From: Ruegeria sp. ANG-R
Lineage (GTDB): Bacteria > Pseudomonadota > Alphaproteobacteria > Rhodobacterales > Rhodobacteraceae
Assembly: GCF_000813985.1 (NCBI RefSeq)
Contig: NZ_JWLJ01000009.1
Span: 62,001-126,000, forward strand
Reading direction: 5' to 3'
DNA length: 64,000 nucleotides
Translations under genes and position numbers: made by a program
Shown here: piece after piece, positions 1 through 8,816 of the stretch
How positions within the stretch are numbered: position 1 is the first letter of the stretch
How the letters are laid out: the number at the start of each line of letters is the position of its first letter
Notes under the pieces: model-generated
What the model was told of the DNA's origin: nothing
What the model saw: the letters and a program-made list of their open reading frames with translations, nothing else
Databases searched by the model: none

Positions 1-1340
1 AAGAGGCGGGCGTCAAGTATCTGATGGGCGCATGGATCGACCTGCACGGCATTCCCAAAACCAAACCCGTCCCCATGAGCGATTTCGAGGAACTCTGCCT
101 TGGGAAGGGGCCGCAATTCGCTGTACACTCGATTTCATATGTCCCCGAACTGAGCCCGGCCGACAGCGACCAGGTCGTGGTGCCGGATTTGGATGCGGTC
201 TATGTCTGCCCGTGGGACACTTCGATGGCGATCATCTTCTCTGACCTGTATTGGGAAGACGCGCCCTATAACGTCTGCCCCCGCCAGGCGCTGAAGCGTG
301 CGATGCATGAGGCGGCACAGGAAGGGTATGCAGGATATGCCGGGGTTGAGCCGGAATTCATCGTCATGAAATACGATGAAGCCGGTCAGCCCGTGAAAGC
401 CTTCGATGACGACCCGGCAGATGGGTTGCGCCCGCGCCGCCAGGCGTTTGGCTACGACGTGGAATACTCGGTCGACTCGATGCCGTTCCTCAAAGACATG
501 ATCGACATCATCGAAGGATTGGGTTGGAATCTGCATGATGTGGTGGCCGAAGGCGCCTATTCCCAGTTCGAACTGGATTTCCACTATACCAACATGCTGG
601 AAATGTCGGACAGGCTGGCGTTCTTGCGCATCGTTCTGAAAGAGGTCGCCAAGAAACACGGCATGTTCGTGACATTCATGCCGAAACCGACGGTGGGTGA
701 CTGGCGCTCGGGTGCGCATATCAACATGTCGATGCAGCATGAAAGCCGCCCCGGCGAGAACATATTCGAGACACCGGAAGGTGAATGGAGCGACGAATCC
801 CGCTGGGCCGTCGGCGGTCTGATGGAACATGCCGAGGCGATCACCGCGATCACCTGTCCGATTGTGAACTCGTATAATGGCCTGGTGCCGCGCGTCGGCG
901 GTTTCGAAGGCGGTACTGTGACATGGGCGCCGACTAACATCACATACGGTTACAACAACCGCTCGGCCCAGTTCCGCCTGCCACAAAGCCGCCACTGCAT
1001 CGAAAACCGTGCGTGCGACATGACGATGAATGTCTACCTTGCGATGGCCATGCACCTGAGTTGCGCAGTGAAGGGGATCAAAAACAAGATCGACCCGGGC
1101 AAGCCGACCGATTTTGACCTCTATTCCAAAACCGAGGCCGAGCTTGCCGAGCTGGGTATCCGCCGTCTGCCGCGCACCCTGTTTAACGCCATCGAGGCTT
1201 TGCGGCATGACGATATGGCAGAACACGTTATGGGCCCGGTCATGCGCAAATCCTATCTGGAGTACAAAAACGACGAGTGGGAGAGGTATCACCAGTCCGT
1301 CACCGACTGGGAAGTGCAGGAATACCTGCGGCTTTACTGA
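1..1340 (+). CDS. Type III glutamine synthetase family protein (GlnT/GmaS-like), 5' truncated by window
   Basis: This is the C-terminal part of a glutamine synthetase fold enzyme that ligates ammonia or an amine to glutamate using ATP. The frame is open to the left edge, so the true start lies outside; the visible part begins in the N-terminal beta-grasp segment (WIDLHGIPKTKPVP). Family motifs in order are VEPEFIV (glutamate and metal ligands), GAYSQFELDF, FMPKPTVGDWRSGAHINMS (ammonia/glutamate site), and the arginine-rich NRSAQFRLP near the C-terminus. The roughly 446 visible residues match the length of type III/GlnT-like enzymes, a group that includes gamma-glutamylmethylamide synthetase (GmaS) of methylamine-using roseobacters. 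I cannot tell GlnT from GmaS here, as no other methylamine genes are visible. The next gene begins 62 bases after the stop. Confidence 0.88.
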   Translation, partial: EAGVKYLMGAWIDLHGIPKTKPVPMSDFEELCLGKGPQFAVHSISYVPELSPADSDQVVVPDLDAVYVCPWDTSMAIIFSDLYWEDAPYNVCPRQALKRAMHEAAQEGYAGYAGVEPEFIVMKYDEAGQPVKAFDDDPADGLRPRRQAFGYDVEYSVDSMPFLKDMIDIIEGLGWNLHDVVAEGAYSQFELDFHYTNMLEMSDRLAFLRIVLKEVAKKHGMFVTFMPKPTVGDWRSGAHINMSMQHESRPGENIFETPEGEWSDESRWAVGGLMEHAEAITAITCPIVNSYNGLVPRVGGFEGGTVTWAPTNITYGYNNRSAQFRLPQSRHCIENRACDMTMNVYLAMAMHLSCAVKGIKNKIDPGKPTDFDLYSKTEAELAELGIRRLPRTLFNAIEALRHDDMAEHVMGPVMRKSYLEYKNDEWERYHQSVTDWEVQEYLRLY

Positions 1341-1402
1341 TCGAAATAAAGGTGGCCGCGGTGAAGGCCGGGGCCGCCAATTTGTCAATAACAGGTGCCT
1401 CC

Positions 1403-2419
1403 ATGACACAGGAATTTCAAATCCTCGAACTTGGCGATTTTCCTTTGTTGTCGGGCCTTGTCCTGAACAACGCCAAGCTTGCATACCAAACCTACGGGAC
1501 CCTTTCGCCAGCCCGCGACAATGTAATCGTGTTGCCAACCTTTTACACAGGCACCAATTCGCGCAACGAAGGGTTTTTCGGGGCGGGACGTGCCATTGAT
1601 CCGGCGCGGCATTTCATTGTCAGCCCCAATCTGTTCGGTAACAGTCGATCATCATCTCCGTCGAACACGCCGCCGCCGCAGGATGGGCCGCGTTTCCCGT
1701 TGATCCAGATGTGGGATAACATTGCCGCACAGCACCGGCTGATCCACGATCATCTGGGCATTGATCGGATCGCACTGGTGGCAGGCTGGTCCATGGCTGG
1801 TTGCCAGTCTTATCAATGGGCGGCGCAATATCCGGATATGGTGCAGGCGATCCTTCCGTTTTGCGCTTCGGCCAAAACCTCACCACATAACTTCGTGTTC
1901 CTCGAAGGCGTCAAAGCCGCGCTTTGCGCAGACCGGAACTGGAATGGTGGCGACTACGACAACCCTCCTGTCGCGGGCCTCAAAGCGTTTGGGCGGGTTT
2001 ATGCGGGCTGGGCATTTTCCCAGACCTTCTATCGCGAGGCTCTGTACAAACGGCTTGGCTTTGAAACAATCGAAGACCTGCTTGTCGATTGGGAGGTCGA
2101 CCACGTTGAAGGCTGGGACGCCAATAACCTGCTGGCCAAGCTGGCCACATGGCAGGCCGGCAATATATCGACAGGTCCACTGTATAATGGCGATTTCAAA
2201 GCGGCCCTTGCGGCGATCAGAGCCCGTGCGATCCTGATGCCCTGCACGCATGATCTGTATTTCCCGCCCGAAGACAACGCGATTGAGGCAAGACATATAC
2301 CAAACGCCGTGTTTCGCCCCTACGATTCACCCTGGGGACATTGTGCAGCTAATCCCGGAAACGATTCCGGATTCACAGCGGCGCTGGATACGGCCATTCG
2401 AGAGCTTCTGCAGGACTAG
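1403..2419 (+). CDS. Alpha/beta hydrolase of the homoserine O-acetyltransferase (MetX)-like family
   Basis: A 338-residue alpha/beta-hydrolase-fold protein. The nucleophile elbow reads GWSMAG with Ser130, as in MetX-type acyltransferases (GWSMGG). The acid and base of the triad are likely the Asp in PCTHDLYFPP and the His in SPWGHCAANP near the C-terminus. The N-terminal stretch LAYQTYGTLSPARDNVIVLPT is typical of the family. The start was placed at ATG 1403 because upstream in-frame codons run into the glutamine synthetase gene and have no family similarity; the ribosome site is weak. It sits between a glutamine synthetase and an Lrp regulator, so it may act on an amino-acid-derived ester or amide rather than make O-acetylhomoserine. 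Family assignment is firm, substrate is unknown. Confidence 0.82.
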   Translation: MTQEFQILELGDFPLLSGLVLNNAKLAYQTYGTLSPARDNVIVLPTFYTGTNSRNEGFFGAGRAIDPARHFIVSPNLFGNSRSSSPSNTPPPQDGPRFPLIQMWDNIAAQHRLIHDHLGIDRIALVAGWSMAGCQSYQWAAQYPDMVQAILPFCASAKTSPHNFVFLEGVKAALCADRNWNGGDYDNPPVAGLKAFGRVYAGWAFSQTFYREALYKRLGFETIEDLLVDWEVDHVEGWDANNLLAKLATWQAGNISTGPLYNGDFKAALAAIRARAILMPCTHDLYFPPEDNAIEARHIPNAVFRPYDSPWGHCAANPGNDSGFTAALDTAIRELLQD

Positions 2420-2555
2420 TGCAAGGAAAAGGACTGAGGATCGGGAGCTTTTCGGCAGTTCATTGGTATGGCGATGCTGAGGGTTGAAGATATAACTGCG
2501 GATGCCTTGAGATGATCCGTAAATCGATTTGATGTCCGGTAACGTTTGCTTTTAT

Positions 2556-2575
2556 GTTTCGGTTTCGGACGAAAC
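2556..2575. promoter_or_regulatory. Inverted repeat upstream of the Lrp gene
   Basis: GTTTCG and CGAAAC arms (6 bp, 8-base spacer) lie 34 bases before the GTG start of the Lrp/AsnC gene. Lrp-type regulators often bind dyads in their own leader, so this is a candidate autoregulatory site. No experimental support is available from the sequence. Confidence 0.25.
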
Positions 2576-2608
2576 GCCTGCGAACCTGCTGAAACAGAAG
2601 GAACGGTC

Positions 2609-3133
2609 GTGAACTTATCGCGGAAGCCAGAAGTCGAAAAAACCGTCCGCCAGCGAGGGACGCATTCGGTTGACGAGCGTTTGAACAGCGAAATCGTTCA
2701 GATGTTGGAACATGATGGGCGGACGCCGTTTTCGGAAATTGCCCAGAAACTCGGCGTTTCGGAAGGCACGGTTCGAAACCGCGTCAACGCCATGAAGGAT
2801 GCGGGTCTACTGCGGATCGTGGCAATCGCAGACCCTGCCGCATCCGAATACAAGGCGGATGCGATGATCTGCCTGAAGGTCGCGCCAAGTGTCACCCCGC
2901 AAATGGTCGCCCAGCGGCTGGGTGAGGTGCCCAGCGTGGTCTACATTCTTTGGGTGACGGGCCGTTTTGATTTGATGGTCGAGCTGGTCTGTGACGAACC
3001 GGACGACCTGACAACCTTTCTCGAGGAACACATCCACGGCGCCGACGACATCGTGGATTCCGAAGTCATGCTGGGCCTCAAGAACTTTAAGAACCAGTTC
3101 TTGCTCAAACGTAATTGGGAGCCGCGTGCATGA
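2609..3133 (+). CDS. Lrp/AsnC family transcriptional regulator
   Basis: A 174-residue feast/famine regulator. The N-terminal winged HTH (LNSEIVQMLEHDGRTPFSEI then LGVSEGTVRNRVNAM) is followed by the RAM ligand-sensing domain (VVYILWVTGRFDLMVEL, then VDSEVMLGLKNFKNQF). The GTG start at 2609 is preceded by GAAGGAACG at about the right distance; upstream codons in frame form a Cys/Gly-rich stretch unlike Lrp N-termini. The leader up to residue 25 is longer than usual for the family. It follows the glutamine synthetase and hydrolase genes on the same strand at 190 bases, so it plausibly controls them in response to an amino acid. Confidence 0.9.
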   Translation: MNLSRKPEVEKTVRQRGTHSVDERLNSEIVQMLEHDGRTPFSEIAQKLGVSEGTVRNRVNAMKDAGLLRIVAIADPAASEYKADAMICLKVAPSVTPQMVAQRLGEVPSVVYILWVTGRFDLMVELVCDEPDDLTTFLEEHIHGADDIVDSEVMLGLKNFKNQFLLKRNWEPRA

Positions 3134-3368
3134 AGCCGCGGCCATGCTCCGAAAGGTCGTCTGAGGCCCGAAACCCCGAGGAGTTACGGACCTCAGGAGG
3201 GATCAGTTAAACCACCATCTTTCAATTGCGCGGCCACCGTCCAGCTCCCAGTCACCACCAATTTTCGCAGGTACGCCGACACTGGCTGTCACTGACATGA
3301 TGTGATTGGCAAACATTGGAATAACGGTGCCACCATCATCAGACACAAGTTGCTGCATCTCGTGATAG

Positions 3369-3719
3369 ATGTTGGCTCTCGGTTTCGATTTGGTCGTGGC
3401 TGATAGTCTGCCACCACCGCACGTTCTTCCGGCAGACCGGGGTCACGACGCCGACAGCATTCGCAACACCATGGACAACCGCAACGTTCTGCAAATGATC
3501 CCATGCGGAAATCGCGCAAGAAGCGCGTTGGTGCCGACAGGTCACTCCATCGCCTTGGTAACTTGGTGGAGCGTTGCTTCAACAAGCTGAAGAATGCCCG
3601 CGGCGTCGCCCACACGATATGACAAGACCGCCGAAAGCTACCTCGGCTTCTTCGAAATAACATCGATCCGCCTCTGGCTGCGCCATTTGTCAACACGACC
3701 TAGATCGCGAACTGGCTAG
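3369..3719 (+). pseudogene. IS5-family transposase remnant (C-terminal half, frameshifted)
   Basis: Two reading frames together give the C-terminal half of an IS5/IS427-type DDE transposase. The first frame carries ADRGHDADSIRNTMDNRNV, matching the family motif around the second catalytic Asp (ADRGYDAD). After a frameshift near 3545 the next frame reads LGNLVERCFNKLKNARGVA, which contains the third catalytic Glu region, and after another shift TRYDKTAESYLGF then ITSIRLWLR, the family's typical C-terminus. The N-terminal half, the first Asp and both terminal inverted repeats were not found. It cannot encode an active enzyme. It ends 10 bases from the 3' end of the broken dapE. Confidence 0.8.
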
Positions 3720-3728
3720 AGGCAGACA

Positions 3729-4735
3729 TCAGCTTTCGGTTTGTTGAAAAAAATCCCGCAGGATTGTGGAATAGACCGCCTTGAGCTGATGGACCTGCGC
3801 AACCTCGACCCGCTCGTCTACCTGATGCATTGTTTGTCCGACCAATCCAAACTCAACAACCGGGCAATGCGCTGTAATAAACCGCGCATCCGATGTTCCG
3901 CCGGTTGTCGAGAGTTCCGGCTCAATACCAGTATGTCGCAGAACAGCTCCTGCAACCAGTGCGGATAGGGGACCGGGTTTGGTCAGGAAGCTCTCGCATG
4001 AATCGATGATTGCGACATCGATTGCGACCTTGAACGAAGCGGCAACGCGATCCGCCTCGGACCGTAGCCATTCCGTTAGGCTCGACGAAGAATGCAGGTC
4101 GTTGAAACGAATATTTACCGTGGATGTGCACTGTGCGGGTATGCGGAGTGCCCTTGAATACCCGTCGCCGTAAAGGCGACGGACATATCGCCGCGCCGCC
4201 CGATCTTGATCATATCTCCCATCTTGTCCGGGCAGGTTGGCTCTCCTACCAGACAGTAAGACATACGCTCACCGGTGTGCTTCATATGCTCCAGCAGGGC
4301 TGCTGTGCCATCCACTGCTTCCCCTTCTTCATCGCCCGTGATTGTCAGGATCACCGAGCCATCGGGCGGCGTTTGTGTCACAAAGTCGATTGCGGCGGCC
4401 ACAAATGCTGCGACACCGGATTTCATGTCGGTGGCACCACGGCCGTACAGAACTCCGTCTTTCAGGGTGGCGTCGAAGGGTGGGTGTGTCCAATTGTTGA
4501 CGTCACCCACCGGAACCACGTCGGTATGCCCATTGAAGCCAAAGGTTCGGGGATGAGTTTTGGTGCCCCAACGGGCAAACAGGTTACATACATTGCCACG
4601 ATCGACTCTGACGCATTCGAACCCGGCAGTGCTCAGGAGGTTTTCCAGCAGAACAAGGGCTCCGCCTTCGACAGGGGTCACCGAGGGGCAGCGGATCAGA
4701 TCGGCCGTCAAGCCTACGGCATCCACTTGTGTCAT
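3729..4735 (-). pseudogene. dapE: Succinyl-diaminopimelate desuccinylase (DapE) with an internal deletion and frameshift
   Basis: M20-family metallopeptidase that hydrolyses N-succinyl-L,L-diaminopimelate (lysine/DAP pathway). The ATG at 4735 begins [20 protein letters not shown]. The metal ligands are seen in [22 protein letters not shown] and [13 protein letters not shown]. The frame stops near 4115, right after [10 protein letters not shown]. The C-terminal part then continues in another frame from about 4130 down to the stop at 3729: [43 protein letters not shown]. About 50 residues that normally join HSAYPH to the VNIRFND segment are missing, with the junction at 4127-4137. Both halves retain intact motifs, so the event looks recent. 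A functional DapE is presumably elsewhere in the genome, or this copy had another desuccinylase role. Confidence 0.88.
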
Positions 4736-4809
4736 AGCCTTACTTCCTCTCCAGATCATATGACCGGCAGTCGGCAAACCGCTGGCAGTTTGGCATCTGC
4801 GCCTTTCTG

Positions 4810-4861
4810 TTGACTTTTGCAAGAAAACTTTTACAAGATTCACCATAGAAAAAAACTTGCA
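4810..4861 (+). promoter_or_regulatory. Candidate promoter and operator of the RpiR-ABC operon
   Basis: TTGACT (4810-4815) and TACAAG (4832-4837, 16-base spacing) form a plausible sigma70 promoter. A dyad TGCAAG (4818-4823) and CTTGCA (4856-4861) with A/T-rich flanks brackets the -10 region. It lies in the gap between the divergent dapE and rpiR genes and would suit autoregulation by the SIS-domain regulator. Its location also argues for a downstream GTG start at 4868. Confidence 0.35.
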
Positions 4862-4867
4862 GAATGT

Positions 4868-5752
4868 GTGAACTTGCAATCGTCCGTCAAAACGAAAGTA
4901 TCAGAGTTTCTGACCTCGGGATCGAAGGCCGAAAGGGCTTTGGCAAGTCATATCCTGAACGCTACTGAGAGCATCCCTTTTGAAACGGCCGCCAGTCTCG
5001 GCAAGAAAGTGGGTGTCAGCGAATCCACCGTCGGGCGATTTTGTCGGTCCGTGGGATTCAGAAGTTTCAAGGATCTCAAAGACAAGCTAAAGGGCGATCT
5101 TGGCGATACGCCCTGGCTGGTCAGCGACCGCCTGCAAGAGCTGCGCGTCTCCGTCCGTGGGGGCGAACAACATCTCAACGCAGGGATGGAGCTGGAAATT
5201 GCGGCGTTGGTCCGCATCTATGAATATGCCGCGACGCCTGAGTGGCAGAACGTGGTCAGGCGTCTTGCCACCTGTAACACGGTTTTCGTAGCCGGTTTCC
5301 AGACAGAGCGCGGAATGGCACAGTATTTTGCAAATCAACTTCAATACCTGCGGGATCGCGTTGTTCTGACCGACTTGGCAGGCGGAAACTTTGCTGAAAT
5401 TTTGGCTGCAGACGCCGGTTCCTGCCTTCTGATCTTCGAGGCGCGGCGGTATTCACGCCTGTCCAAGGTTTTGGCTCAGGAAGCCCGCGCTGCAGACATC
5501 CCTGTCACTCTGGTTACCGATACCTTTTGTGATTGGGGAGCAGAATCGACCACGGAAATGTTTACCATTCCCACCCAATTCAATCAGTTTTGGGACTCCA
5601 CCGCACAAATGGCGAGCTTTGGCAACCTGTTGCTGAACAGTGTTTTTGTCGAACTGGGCGTGGCAGTCGAGTCTCGTCTGAAACGTACGGCTGAGCTCTA
5701 TGGAAAGTTTATCGGTCACGTGGGTGATCCGGTGGGCAAACTTGAAACGTGA
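4868..5752 (+). CDS. RpiR/MurR family transcriptional regulator (HTH + SIS domain)
   Basis: A regulator of about 294 residues with an N-terminal RpiR HTH ([20 protein letters not shown], then [20 protein letters not shown]) and a C-terminal SIS domain (residues about 115-250: [47 protein letters not shown]). SIS domains normally sense phosphosugars, but RpiR-like proteins also control amino acid use. The GTG at 4868 was preferred over an in-frame TTG at 4817, because the latter lies in an A/T-rich stretch with promoter-like elements and a dyad. It is the first gene of a seven-gene co-directional unit: the binding-protein gene starts 31 bases downstream. It most likely controls the ABC importer and the racemase. 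Confidence 0.9.
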   Translation: MNLQSSVKTKVSEFLTSGSKAERALASHILNATESIPFETAASLGKKVGVSESTVGRFCRSVGFRSFKDLKDKLKGDLGDTPWLVSDRLQELRVSVRGGEQHLNAGMELEIAALVRIYEYAATPEWQNVVRRLATCNTVFVAGFQTERGMAQYFANQLQYLRDRVVLTDLAGGNFAEILAADAGSCLLIFEARRYSRLSKVLAQEARAADIPVTLVTDTFCDWGAESTTEMFTIPTQFNQFWDSTAQMASFGNLLLNSVFVELGVAVESRLKRTAELYGKFIGHVGDPVGKLET

Positions 5753-5783
5753 AAGACCAAACCTTCAACATGGAGAAAGTGTT

Positions 5784-6560
5784 ATGAAACTGAGAACCGC
5801 TCTGTCCGTTGTGCTGGCGACCACCGCGATCACAGCGACTGTTGCTCAGGCCGAAGGCCTGCGGCTGGGTACCGAGGGCGCCTATCCCCCGTTCAACTAT
5901 ATTGAATCGGATGGCAGCATTGCGGGTTTCGATGTCGAGATCGGGCTGGAACTGTGCAAGCGCATCGGAGAGGAATGTGAAATCGTGGCACAGGACTGGG
6001 ACGGGATCATCCCCGGTTTGCTGGCCAACAAATATGATTTCATCATCGCCTCGATGTTCATCACTGACGAGCGCAAGAAGCGGGTTGATTTCACCGATCC
6101 GTACTATTTGGCGGCCATGACCCATGTTGTCCCGAAAGACTCGGGTATTACCGAATTCACAAACGAAAGCATGGCCGACAAGGTGATCGGGGCGCAATCG
6201 GGTACCACTCAGGCGGATTATATCGAAGCGACTTACCCGGATGCCGATATCCGTCTCTATCCGACTCAGGACGAAGTGAACCTCGACATGGCGTCCGGGC
6301 GCATCGACCTGCAGGTGGGTGACATGCTGCCCATGCTGGACTGGACCACCAAGACCGATGATGGCGGCTGCTGCGAACTGGCCGGCGAGCCGATTACCGA
6401 TCCGGCCTTCGTTGGTGAAGGCGTGGGCATCGCCGTGCGTCAGCAGGATGACGAGTTGCGTGAAAAGCTGAACGCCGCTCTTGCAGAAATCCGCGCTGAC
6501 GGCACTTACCAGACGATTAACGACAAGTACTTTGATATCGACGTCTATACGATGAAGTAA
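5784..6560 (+). CDS. Amino acid ABC transporter substrate-binding protein (family 3, ArgT/HisJ-like)
   Basis: A 258-residue periplasmic binding protein. The signal peptide is MKLRTALSVVLATTAITATVAQA, cleaved before EGLRLG. The mature protein shows the family-3 pattern LGTEGAYPPFNYIESDGSIA, FDVEIGLELCKRIG, DWDGIIPGLLANKYDFI and the hinge region VIGAQSGTTQADYIE. The ATG at 5784 has a good site (GGAGAAAG) upstream. Two adjacent Cys at GGCCELAG are unusual but fit a disulfide in this family. This pattern is typical of lysine/arginine/ornithine/histidine or opine receptors. It delivers substrate to the two permeases and ATPase that follow. Confidence 0.92.
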   Translation: MKLRTALSVVLATTAITATVAQAEGLRLGTEGAYPPFNYIESDGSIAGFDVEIGLELCKRIGEECEIVAQDWDGIIPGLLANKYDFIIASMFITDERKKRVDFTDPYYLAAMTHVVPKDSGITEFTNESMADKVIGAQSGTTQADYIEATYPDADIRLYPTQDEVNLDMASGRIDLQVGDMLPMLDWTTKTDDGGCCELAGEPITDPAFVGEGVGIAVRQQDDELREKLNAALAEIRADGTYQTINDKYFDIDVYTMK

Positions 6561-6593
6561 GATCGACGTCCCTCCGGCCCCAAAAGGTGATCT

Positions 6594-7304
6594 ATGTTTG
6601 AGCTCTTTTCATACGGCGATGCCGGCTGGGGGGATGAAATTCTGCGCGGGTTGGCGATCACGGTACAACTGGCAATCGTCACGCTCCCCGTCGGGCTTTT
6701 CCTCGGATTTCTTGCTGCCTTCGCATCCATGTCGAAACTGGCACCGTTAAGATACCTCGGTTTTGGCTATACCACCGTGATGCGCGGGCTGCCCGAAATT
6801 TTGACACTGTTTGTGGTCTATAACGGTGTTGGGCTTCTGATAAACGCGATACTGCATTGGTGGAATCCCGAAGCGTCGCCCACCGAGTTCAGCCCCTTCG
6901 CAGCCGGTGTGGTGGCACTTGGCATGGTCTTCGGAGCCTTTGCCGGAGAGGTTTTGCGCGGCGCGTTCCAATCCCTCGACCAGGGTCAGGTTGAGGCCGG
7001 GCGGGCCATTGGCATGACCGAGCGCAAGGTTTTCTGGCGTATCCGGCTGCCCCAACTTTGGCGTTTTGCACTGCCCGGGTTGGGCAATCTCTGGATCAAC
7101 ATGCTGAAGGACACTGCACTGGTGTCGGTCATCGCTTTGGACGACCTGATGCGCATGACCAAGGTTGCCGTTGGTGTCACGAAACAACCATTCACCTTCT
7201 ATCTTCTGGCTTGCATGATTTACTGGGCAATGTGTGTCCTTTCCGAACTGGTGCTTGCACGGATGGAAAAACGCGCCAACCGCGGTATTCGGAGGGCCAG
7301 CTGA
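6594..7304 (+). CDS. Amino acid ABC transporter permease (HisQ-like)
   Basis: A 236-residue inner-membrane protein with about five membrane segments and the His/Glu/Mem permease signature. The EAA loop reads QVEAGRAIGMTERKVFWRI, followed by LPGLGNLWINMLKDTALVSVI. It starts 33 bases after the binding-protein gene, and its stop overlaps the ATG of the second permease by one base (TGATG). It pairs with that permease to form the transmembrane channel. Confidence 0.93.
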   Translation: MFELFSYGDAGWGDEILRGLAITVQLAIVTLPVGLFLGFLAAFASMSKLAPLRYLGFGYTTVMRGLPEILTLFVVYNGVGLLINAILHWWNPEASPTEFSPFAAGVVALGMVFGAFAGEVLRGAFQSLDQGQVEAGRAIGMTERKVFWRIRLPQLWRFALPGLGNLWINMLKDTALVSVIALDDLMRMTKVAVGVTKQPFTFYLLACMIYWAMCVLSELVLARMEKRANRGIRRAS

Positions 7305-8038
7305 TGCACCCGATCGAAATCATCACGCAATACTGGCCCCGATTGCTTGATGGCACGTTGCTGACCATCAAGCTGACGCTGCTTGGTGCCTTGATCGCGG
7401 GATTGGTATCTCCGGCTTTTGCGCTGATCCGCGTCCATGCCTCGCCGATGGCTCAGGCGCCGCTCAGACTTTATATTTCGTTCATGCGTGGCACGCCCAT
7501 ACTGGCGCAGCTGTTCCTGATCTTTTACGGCTCGGGTCAGTTCCGTCCCGAGCTGCAGGAACTGGGCCTTTGGACGTTCTTTCGCGATCCGTTCAACTGT
7601 GCCCTTCTGGCTTTTGCGCTCAACTCTACCGCTTATCAGACAGAAATCCTGCGCGGCGGCATACTTGGCGTGCCGCAGGGCGAGATTGAAGCGGCCAGAG
7701 CGGTCGGCATGAGCCGTTTGCTGACCTTGCGCCGGGTGGTATTTCCACATGCCTATCGCATTGCCTGGCCTGCACTTGGGAACGAGGTCATCTTGCTGAT
7801 GAAAGCAAGCGCCCTGGCCAGCATCGTCACCGTCTTTGACCTGATGGGACGCACCCGCCAAATCTTCTCCAGGACCTTCGATTTCTCGGTCTATCTGTGG
7901 GCGGCGTTGATTTATCTCTGCATCACCGCGCTGTTCGTCCTGCTCTGGCGGCAGGCCGAACGACGTCTGGACCTCCACATCGACGCCCGACACAAGGTCC
8001 GCAACGCCAATCAGCCCCAGAAGGACACCATGACATGA
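7304..8038 (+). CDS. Amino acid ABC transporter permease (HisM-like)
   Basis: A 244-residue permease. Its N-terminal MHPIEIITQYWPRLLDGTLL and the EAA loop EIEAARAVGMSRLLTLRRVV followed by LPxLGNE-like PALGNEVILLMKASALASIV are typical of HisM/ArtM proteins. The ATG at 7304 is coupled to the stop of the preceding gene, with GGAGGG just upstream. It overlaps the ATPase gene by four bases. It forms the second half of the channel. Confidence 0.93.
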   Translation: MHPIEIITQYWPRLLDGTLLTIKLTLLGALIAGLVSPAFALIRVHASPMAQAPLRLYISFMRGTPILAQLFLIFYGSGQFRPELQELGLWTFFRDPFNCALLAFALNSTAYQTEILRGGILGVPQGEIEAARAVGMSRLLTLRRVVFPHAYRIAWPALGNEVILLMKASALASIVTVFDLMGRTRQIFSRTFDFSVYLWAALIYLCITALFVLLWRQAERRLDLHIDARHKVRNANQPQKDTMT

Positions 8039-8793
8039 GCCAGCCGGACGTTATCTTGAAGGCCGAGGATATCCACAAATCCTTTGGTCAGGTCGAAGTG
8101 CTCAAGGGCATTTCGCTTGAGGCGCGGAACCATGATGTGATCTCGATCCTTGGATCGTCGGGTTCGGGCAAGTCGACCTTTTTGCGCTGCCTCAATTTTC
8201 TGGAAACTCCGACATCGGGCCGGGTGACTGTGCACGGCGAGGAGGTTCTGGTCAGGGATGGTAAGCCGCAGAACATACGCCACATCGAAGAGATCCGCGC
8301 GCGCCTGGGCATGGTGTTTCAGCAGTTCAACCTGTGGTCTCACCGCACTGTGCTGGAGAACGTTATGGAAGGGCCGGTCCACGTCAAAGGGGAAAGCAAG
8401 GCCCACGCCCGTGAGCGGGCCGAAGCTCTGCTCGACCGCGTCGGATTGGCCGAGCGCAAGCAGATGTACCCGTCGCAATTGTCCGGAGGACAGCAACAGA
8501 GGGTCGCAATTGCACGCGCGCTGGCAATGGAGCCGGACGCCATCCTGTTTGATGAACCTACCTCGGCCCTTGACCCCGAGCTGGTCGGCGAGGTTCTGAA
8601 AGTGATGCAATCGCTGGCCGCCGAAGGCCGTACAATGATCGTCGTGACCCACGAAATGGGCTTTGCACGCGAAGTTTCGTCCGAAGTCGTGTTCCTTCAC
8701 GAGGGTCGCATCGCCGAACAGGGTGCGCCAGATGAAATGTTCGCCAACCCGCGAACCGACGAGTTCCGCCGCTTCATCGCCAACGCGATGTAG
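8035..8793 (+). CDS. Amino acid ABC transporter ATP-binding protein (HisP-like)
   Basis: A 252-residue ATPase powering the importer. Walker A is GSSGSGKST, the Q-loop region is LGMVFQQFNLWSHRTVLENV, the signature is LSGGQQQRVAIARAL, Walker B is AILFDEPTSALDPE and the switch His lies in VVTHEMGFAREV. The insertion after the Walker A helix (VRDGKPQNIRHIEEIRARLG) is typical of the HisP/polar-amino-acid group. The start overlaps the permease stop (ATGA). Confidence 0.95.
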   Translation: MSQPDVILKAEDIHKSFGQVEVLKGISLEARNHDVISILGSSGSGKSTFLRCLNFLETPTSGRVTVHGEEVLVRDGKPQNIRHIEEIRARLGMVFQQFNLWSHRTVLENVMEGPVHVKGESKAHARERAEALLDRVGLAERKQMYPSQLSGGQQQRVAIARALAMEPDAILFDEPTSALDPELVGEVLKVMQSLAAEGRTMIVVTHEMGFAREVSSEVVFLHEGRIAEQGAPDEMFANPRTDEFRRFIANAM

Positions 8794-8816
8794 CCCTTTC
8801 CCATCAACGCTCCAAA

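Noticed and set aside
135..1538. Long open frame on the minus strand opposite the glutamine synthetase
   Set aside because: It is antisense to a clear enzyme gene, has no family motifs, and is rich in His/Arg as expected from shadow frames in GC-rich DNA.
3161..3196. CTGAGG/CCTCAG inverted repeat after the Lrp gene as a terminator
   Set aside because: Six-bp arms with a 24-base loop and no T-run are too weak to claim.
4124..4813. Plus-strand frame opposite dapE
   Set aside because: The minus strand gives clear DapE motifs; the plus-strand product has none.
4817..4867. Longer RpiR start at TTG 4817
   Set aside because: The added residues overlap a promoter-like and dyad region and have no family similarity; GTG 4868 is preferred.
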